Shown here: in pieces, positions 59,120-64,000 of the stretch
Position numbering within the stretch: position 1 is the first letter of the stretch
Layout: every line of letters begins with the position of its first letter
The notes under the pieces: generated by a model
The model's input: the letters and a program-made list of their open reading frames with translations, nothing else
Databases searched by the model: none
Told to the model about the DNA's origin: nothing
Source of the DNA: Mycolicibacterium sphagni
GTDB taxonomy: Bacteria; Actinomycetota; Actinomycetes; Mycobacteriales; Mycobacteriaceae
Direction: 5' to 3'
Length of the DNA stretch: 64,000 nt
Assembly: GCF_002250655.1 (NCBI RefSeq)
Contig: NZ_NOZR01000021.1
Coordinates: forward strand, 51,639-115,638
Made by a program: the position numbers and the translations under genes

Positions 59120-61426
59120 ATGAGGAGCAGTCCGAGCGTATCTGTACCGAGCGTGCGACTCCGGCTCGAGATCACCGGCGTCGTTCAGGGCGTCGGGTTC
59201 CGGCCCGCCGTCGCCCGCGCGGCGATCGAGCACGGCGTAGGTGGATTCGTCTACAACGACGCGGGTGCGGTGCACTGCGAGTTGGAAGGTGCGGCCGGTG
59301 CGGTTGACGCCGTCGTCACCATGATCCGCAATCGCCCGCCGCCGATGGCACGCATCGACGAGCTGGCGGTGACAAGGCTGGCGCCGAAAGGGGACTCAGG
59401 CTTTGCGATCGTCGAAAGCCGCCGCGTTCCCGGCGATCGGCGCACGCTCGTGCCGCCTGATATAGCGATCTGTGACGACTGCCTGCGTGAGTTGCGTGCA
59501 CCCGGCGACCGGCGCTACGGCCACCCGTTCATTACCTGCACTAACTGCGGGCCGCGGTACACCGTGATCACCGACCTGCCCTATGACCGGCCGGCAACGA
59601 CGATGGCGAAGTTCCCGATGTGCGTGAGATGCGCCGCCGAGTATCACGACCCGGCCGACCGCCGGTTCCATGCCCAGACCATCGCCTGCCACGACTGCGG
59701 TCCCACGTTGTCCTGGTCGGGGCCAGGCGCGGGCGAACCACTGGCCGCTGCGGCGGCGGCCCTTGCAGACGGTTTGATCGTCGCGGTCAAGGGCATCGGT
59801 GGCTATCACCTGGCGTGCCGCGCCCACAACGCCGTCGCCGTCGCGGACCTGCGCCGGCGAAAGAGCCGACCCGTCAAGCCATTCGCTGTGATGGTCGCCG
59901 ACCTCGCTGCAGCCAGCCGGATCGCGGTGATCAATGATGTAGCAGCGCGGCAGCTTTCATCGCCCTGCGCACCGATCGTGCTCGTGCCTGCACGAGACGA
60001 GGCAGTAATGGCGGCCGTCGCACCCGGGCTTGGGGAGATCGGGTTGATGCTGGCCTATTCGCCCCTGCACCACCTGTTGTTCGACCGACTGGGCCCCCAA
60101 CCGTTGGTGATGACGTCGGCTAACCTCGGTGGATCACCGATCGTGTTCCGTGACGACGATAGCGACTGGATCGACGGACTGGCCGACGGAGTGATCGCCC
60201 ACGACCGCCCGATCCACGTCCCGTGCGAAGACTCGGTAGTGGCGCTGGCCGGCGACGGCGCCGCGGTCCCCATTCGGCGTTCGCGGGGTTACGCACCGCT
60301 GCCCGTCACGGTGCGCGGTGTCCGGACGCAGGCGGTGGTCCTGGCGACCGGGGGAGACCTGAAGACCACCTTCTGCCTGATGTCCGCCGACGGTCGCGCA
60401 CATCTTTCGTCCCACCTTGGCGATATGTCCGATCCGCGCACCCAGTCTTGTTTCGAGTCGGCATATGACCATCTGGCGTCCATGACCCATCGGCAGCCCG
60501 ATCTGATCGCCTGCGATATGCATCCGTCCTACGCGACCACGAAATGGGCAATGCGCCAGGGTCAGACCGTCATGCGGGTGCAGCATCACCACGCCCATGC
60601 GGTATCGCTGCTGGCGGAGCATGACCGCCTAGGTGCGCCGATCCTCGCCGTCGCCTACGACGGGACGGGTTACGGTACAGACGGAACCATCTGGGGCGGT
60701 GAGTTTCTCACGATCACCGATCCATCCGTGTTCACTAGGGTCGGCCACGTCAAGCCGTTTGCGCTGCCCGGCGGTGACGAAGCTGTTCGTCACCCCGCAC
60801 GGATCGCGCTGGATCTTCTGGACCGTGCGGGGATCGAATGGGATGCCAGGCTGCCCGCGGTGAGAGCAGTCGGCGAATCCGGTATCCACATTCTGCGTCA
60901 ACAGCTTCCCCGAGGCCTGGGATGTGTGCCAACCAGCAGCATGGGGCGCCTGTTCGACGCGGTGGCCAGCCTTATCGGCGTCTGTCAGCTGGTGACGTAC
61001 GAGGGTCAGGCCGCCGTCCAACTCGAGCATGCGGCCCGCACCGGCAGGGCGGTGCCGTTGGACTTCGGCGTCGAGGCCGGTGTTCTGGATCCTGCCCCCG
61101 TTATCGCCGGTCTCGTCGACGGTTTGCGCGCGGGGGCCGAGGTGGCCGATCTCGCGGCCGGTTTCCACCACGCGGTGATCCGAGCGACGGCGGTGGCGGT
61201 GACCGACTGCGCGCGACGGGCCGATATCGGCACCGTGGGGCTCACTGGCGGCGTGTTCGTCAACCGCCTCCTCCTCGCCGGGCTCGGGGAGACGCTGACC
61301 ACCACTGGGTTCGAAGTGCTGACGCATGCGGTACTGCCGTGCAACGACGGCGGGCTGGCGTTGGGGCAGGCCGTCATCGCGGCGGCCTGGAACCCCGGAC
61401 AGAAAGAGAGCGGCAGATGTGCCTAG
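59120..61426 (+). CDS. hypF: HypF, carbamoyltransferase for CN ligand synthesis
   Basis: 768 residues from the ATG at 59120, just after AGGAGG (59111-59116). Domains in order: acylphosphatase-like (LEITGVVQGVGFRPAVARAA), two Zn-finger repeats (CDDCLRELRAPGD to CTNCGPRY; CVRCAAEYHDP to ACHDCGPTL), a YrdC-like domain (KGIGGYHLACRAHNAVAV, KSRPVKPFAVM) and a Kae1-like ATPase (VQHHHAHAVSLLAEH, AYDGTGYGTDGTIWGGEF). It makes the carbamoyl group from carbamoyl phosphate and passes it to HypE. The stop overlaps the hypC start by 10 bp. Confidence 0.93.
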   Translation: MRSSPSVSVPSVRLRLEITGVVQGVGFRPAVARAAIEHGVGGFVYNDAGAVHCELEGAAGAVDAVVTMIRNRPPPMARIDELAVTRLAPKGDSGFAIVESRRVPGDRRTLVPPDIAICDDCLRELRAPGDRRYGHPFITCTNCGPRYTVITDLPYDRPATTMAKFPMCVRCAAEYHDPADRRFHAQTIACHDCGPTLSWSGPGAGEPLAAAAAALADGLIVAVKGIGGYHLACRAHNAVAVADLRRRKSRPVKPFAVMVADLAAASRIAVINDVAARQLSSPCAPIVLVPARDEAVMAAVAPGLGEIGLMLAYSPLHHLLFDRLGPQPLVMTSANLGGSPIVFRDDDSDWIDGLADGVIAHDRPIHVPCEDSVVALAGDGAAVPIRRSRGYAPLPVTVRGVRTQAVVLATGGDLKTTFCLMSADGRAHLSSHLGDMSDPRTQSCFESAYDHLASMTHRQPDLIACDMHPSYATTKWAMRQGQTVMRVQHHHAHAVSLLAEHDRLGAPILAVAYDGTGYGTDGTIWGGEFLTITDPSVFTRVGHVKPFALPGGDEAVRHPARIALDLLDRAGIEWDARLPAVRAVGESGIHILRQQLPRGLGCVPTSSMGRLFDAVASLIGVCQLVTYEGQAAVQLEHAARTGRAVPLDFGVEAGVLDPAPVIAGLVDGLRAGAEVADLAAGFHHAVIRATAVAVTDCARRADIGTVGLTGGVFVNRLLLAGLGETLTTTGFEVLTHAVLPCNDGGLALGQAVIAAAWNPGQKESGRCA

Positions 61427-61704
61427 GAATTCCCGGGAAGGTGGTGCAGATCTGGGACGAGTCCGGCACCAAGATGTCGACCGTCGATTTCGGCGGCACT
61501 ACGAAGACGGTGTGCCTCGCCTATCTACCGGACATGCAAATCGGTGAATACGCGATCGTGCATGCGGGTTTCGCAATCACGCGCCTCGACGAAGCATCGG
61601 CCAACGAGACGCTCAAAATGTTCGAACGCCTCGGGGTGCTCGACGAGGAACTCGCCGGATCAGAAGGACAGAGTAGGACCCAGACCGGGAGGACTCCGGC
61701 ATGA
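61417..61704 (+). CDS. hypC: HypC maturation chaperone
   Basis: 95 residues beginning MCLGIPGKVVQIW, with the functional N-terminal Cys. The body has VDFGGTTKTVCLAYLPDMQIGEYAIVHAGFAITRL and a longer C-terminal helix than the other copy at 50313. It overlaps hypF (10 bp) and hypD (ATGA). Forms the HypC-HypD complex on which Fe(CN)2CO is assembled. This is the pathway copy, as opposed to the operon-specific one. Confidence 0.92.
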   Translation: MCLGIPGKVVQIWDESGTKMSTVDFGGTTKTVCLAYLPDMQIGEYAIVHAGFAITRLDEASANETLKMFERLGVLDEELAGSEGQSRTQTGRTPA

Positions 61705-62804
61705 GGTATCTAGATGAATTCCGCGACCCGCTGGCCGCGCGGACTTTGGTCGAACACATCAAGCGCCGCGCCTCCCGGACCTGGACGATAATGGAAGTCT
61801 GTGGTGGACAGACACATTCGATAATCCGCAACGGTATCGATCAACTGCTCGGCGATGCCGTCGAGTTCATCCATGGCCCCGGCTGTCCCGTCTGCGTCAC
61901 TCCGTTGGAAATGATCGACCGCGCACTGGAGATCGCGTCCCGTGATGACGTGATCTTCTGCTCGTTCGGGGATATGCTCCGCGTGCCGGGCAGCCATCAG
62001 GACCTGTTCAGCGTTCGGGCGCGCGGCGGAGACGTGCGTATCGTCTATTCGCCGTTGGATGCCACCAGGATAGCCGCTGACAATCCCGACAAGAAGGTGG
62101 TGTTCTTCGGCGTCGGCTTCGAGACCACCGCACCGGCCAACGCGATGTCTGTTGTTCACGCGCAGCGACTCGGCCTGACGAACTTCTACCTGCTGGTCTC
62201 CCATGTGCTGGTGCCACCCGCCATGACGGCCATCCTGAGTTCGCCGACCAACCGGGTGCAGGGTTTCCTCGGCGCGGGCCACGTCTGCACGGTAATGGGG
62301 ACCTCGGAATACGCTCCGCTGGTGCAGAAGTACGGCGTGCCGATCGTAGTGTCGGGCTTCGAGCCGCTCGACCTGCTGGAAGGAGTGCGCCAATTGGTCG
62401 ACCTGCTCGAGGACGGCAAGGCCGAACTGCGCAACGCCTATCCACGTGCCGTGAACAACGCGGGCAACGTGGTCGCGCAACAGACGCTGGACGACGTTTT
62501 CATAGTCACCGACCGACCCTGGCGCGGTATCGGGATGATTCCGAAATCGGGCTGGAAGCTCTCACCCCGGTACACGGCGTTCGATGCGGAGCGAGAGTTC
62601 GGTGTCGGGCACCTGGAGGTCGAAGAGTCCGCCGAGTGTCACAGCGGTGAGGTGCTCCAGGGATTGCTCAAGCCCAACGAGTGTCCGGCCTTCGGAAAGT
62701 CCTGCACGCCACGTACTCCGCTGGGCGCGACGATGGTGTCCAGCGAGGGTGCATGCGCCGCCTATTACCAGTTCCGTCGGCTGGGGGCACCGGCACATGC
62801 CTGA
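61701..62804 (+). CDS. hypD: HypD, Fe(CN)2CO assembly scaffold
   Basis: 367 residues. HypD signatures: MEVCGGQTHSIIRNG, GPGCPVCVTPLEMID, FFGVGFETTAPANAM, and the [4Fe-4S]-binding C-terminus CHSGEVLQGLLKPNECPAFGKSCTPRTPLGA (given here as one functional region; the four Cys are C-x-n-C-x6-C motifs within it). Redox-active scaffold that receives CN from HypE and builds the Fe centre. Overlaps hypC and hypE by 4 and 8 bp. Confidence 0.93.
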   Translation: MRYLDEFRDPLAARTLVEHIKRRASRTWTIMEVCGGQTHSIIRNGIDQLLGDAVEFIHGPGCPVCVTPLEMIDRALEIASRDDVIFCSFGDMLRVPGSHQDLFSVRARGGDVRIVYSPLDATRIAADNPDKKVVFFGVGFETTAPANAMSVVHAQRLGLTNFYLLVSHVLVPPAMTAILSSPTNRVQGFLGAGHVCTVMGTSEYAPLVQKYGVPIVVSGFEPLDLLEGVRQLVDLLEDGKAELRNAYPRAVNNAGNVVAQQTLDDVFIVTDRPWRGIGMIPKSGWKLSPRYTAFDAEREFGVGHLEVEESAECHSGEVLQGLLKPNECPAFGKSCTPRTPLGATMVSSEGACAAYYQFRRLGAPAHA

Positions 62805-63879
62805 GGCGCCCATGACCATTGACCCGGCGAACTGGGTATGCCCGCTGCCGCTGCGCGAGACGAAACGGATCATGCTCGGCCACGGCGGGGGCGGTGTGCT
62901 CTCCGAAGAACTCATCGAGAATCTGTTCTTGCCTGCCTTCGGATCCACGGGGAAGCCGGGCCGCGATTCGGCGCTGCTGGATGTGCCTGCCGGCCGAATC
63001 GCCGTAACCACCGATTCCTATGTCGTGCAGCCGTTGTTCTTCCCGGGCGGCAACATCGGCGACCTCGCCGTTAACGGCACGATCAACGACCTGGCGTGCA
63101 GCGGCGCCGTGCCGATCGGACTCACCGCGGGCTTCATCGTAGAAGAGGGGCTGGAACTGGTCGTGCTCGGAGCCGTCGCACAGACCATGGGCAAGGCCGC
63201 GGCAAAGGCCGGGGTCACGATTGTCACCGGGGACACCAAGGTCGTCGGGAAAGGCAGTGCCGACCAGCTTTTCATCAACACCGCCGGCGTAGGCGTCGTC
63301 CCGCCAGGTGTGGAGATCGGACCTGAGCGGGCGCGCCCCGGCGACCACATCATCGTATCGGGCAATATCGGCGAGCACGGGGTGGCGATCATGAGCGTGC
63401 GCGAAGGCATCGACTTCGGCACCGTCGTCACCACCGACAGCGCGCCCCTACACCGACTCGTCGCGGCGATGCTGGCGGCTTGCGCGGCATCGGGTGCGCC
63501 GGGCGCTGTGCATGCGTTGCGGGACCCGACGCGTGGCGGACTGGTCGCCTCGGTCGTGGAGATCGCCAAGGCGGCGTCGGTGGGGGTCGAACTGGACGAG
63601 GCCACAATCCCAGTGCCGGAGACAGTTTCGTCGGCATGCTCGTTCCTCGGGCTTGATCCCCTACAGGTCGCCAACGAAGGGAAAATCGTGGCCTTCGTCG
63701 ATCCGTCGCAAAGCGCCACGGTACTCGCCGCGATGCGTGCCCGGCCAGAAGGGGTGAACGCCACGATCATCGGCCGTGTCGTCGCCGAGCACTCCGGCAT
63801 GGCCGTGACCAACACACCGTTCGGCACAACCCGCGTCATCGATCGCGAACTCGGGGAGCAGCTCCCGCGCATCTGTTGA
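62797..63879 (+). CDS. hypE: HypE, thiocyanate-forming dehydratase
   Basis: 360 residues from the ATG at 62797 (62812 is also possible). PurM-like fold: HGGGGVLSEELIENLFLPAFG, GRIAVTTDSYVVQPLFFPGG, NDLACSGAVPIGLTAGFI and VHALRDPTRGGLVASVVEIA. It ends LPRIC, the invariant C-terminal Cys that is carbamoylated by HypF and dehydrated to thiocyanate, the CN donor. Last gene of the hypFCDE operon. Confidence 0.94.
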   Translation: MPEAPMTIDPANWVCPLPLRETKRIMLGHGGGGVLSEELIENLFLPAFGSTGKPGRDSALLDVPAGRIAVTTDSYVVQPLFFPGGNIGDLAVNGTINDLACSGAVPIGLTAGFIVEEGLELVVLGAVAQTMGKAAAKAGVTIVTGDTKVVGKGSADQLFINTAGVGVVPPGVEIGPERARPGDHIIVSGNIGEHGVAIMSVREGIDFGTVVTTDSAPLHRLVAAMLAACAASGAPGAVHALRDPTRGGLVASVVEIAKAASVGVELDEATIPVPETVSSACSFLGLDPLQVANEGKIVAFVDPSQSATVLAAMRARPEGVNATIIGRVVAEHSGMAVTNTPFGTTRVIDRELGEQLPRIC

Positions 63880-63891
63880 CCGATCTGCGGG

Positions 63892-63914
63892 ATCGCCGAA
63901 ATCTCATCGGCGAT
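63892..63914 (+). terminator. weak hairpin after hypE
   Basis: ATCGCCGA (63892-63899) and TCGGCGAT (63907-63914) form a perfect 8-bp stem with a 7-base loop, 12 bases after the hypE stop. No T run. It could terminate the hyp operon in the mycobacterial fashion. Confidence 0.45.
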
Positions 63915-64000
63915 GAGTGCCGTCTAGACGGTATGGGGGCTGACTCGGGGCCGAAGGCCTCGGGCTGCAATCGGACGTGGGTTGCCGGTGTCGAGTGAAC

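Noticed and set aside
1..64000. CRISPR arrays, tRNA/rRNA genes, insertion sequences or prophage
   Set aside because: No regularly spaced direct repeats, no tRNA-like cloverleaf, no transposase or integrase motif and no flanking inverted repeats with target duplications were seen. Repeats found are coding repeats.

Overview
The window looks like chromosomal DNA from a fast-growing, saprophytic mycobacterium (Mycolicibacterium type). It is uniformly GC-rich with heavy GTG start usage, and it is dense in secreted proteins with Ala-rich signal peptides, lipoproteins, a cutinase, an F420-type luciferase-like oxidoreductase, a PepD-type HtrA protease and mycobacterium-style membrane proteins. I saw no tRNA, rRNA, CRISPR array, prophage or insertion sequence. 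Gene calls rest on reading translations and motifs; no database search was run. Layout: 1-12.3 kb holds small secreted proteins, an FKBP lipoprotein, pepD with a strong intrinsic terminator, a Tat-type polysaccharide deacetylase, small metabolic genes, a cutinase, an HD protein and an acyltransferase. 12.9-16.7 kb is a magnesium locus: a SigA-like promoter, an M-box (ykoK) Mg2+ riboswitch, a Pro-rich leader peptide, a small ORF, a soluble PRC-barrel/MgtE-N/CBS protein and an NRAMP-family transporter whose metal site is of the NRAMP-related Mg2+ type. 16.7-28.3 kb carries a RodA/FtsW paralogue with a lipoprotein, a CobC-like aminotransferase, repeat-rich secreted or membrane proteins, a thiolase/DUF35 pair, GAF and DCC proteins and a DUF1906 protein. 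28.4-36.8 kb has small proteins, a large secreted beta-propeller protein with a possible aerolysin-like C-terminus, a membrane esterase, a GT2-GtrA fusion and decayed gene remnants. 37.1-46.7 kb has a TetR regulator, a ClpN-domain gene behind two perfect palindromes, a two-component system, an FkbM methyltransferase and a second type II topoisomerase resembling M. smegmatis TopoNM.

From 49.5 to 63.9 kb the window encodes a complete group 1h (actinobacterial, high-affinity) [NiFe] hydrogenase system. A minus-strand operon encodes small and large subunits, a NifU/Rieske-like protein, four conserved accessory proteins of unknown function (including a 39-residue membrane peptide), a maturation protease, a HypC-like chaperone and a DUF6390-like protein, mostly joined by 4-bp ATGA/GTGA overlaps. 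hypB-hypA and a divergent hypF-hypC-hypD-hypE operon supply the Ni and Fe(CN)2CO maturation machinery. Together they should allow atmospheric H2 oxidation during starvation.

The most interesting points are the Mg2+ locus, in which the riboswitch, a predicted anti-Shine-Dalgarno switch, a leader peptide and a noncanonical NRAMP site all point to the same ion; the maturation protease, which has no ATG/GTG/TTG start before its conserved nickel-binding N-terminus; the tandem palindromic operator next to a TetR gene; and a 13-bp perfect hairpin upstream of the beta-propeller/pore-like protein.
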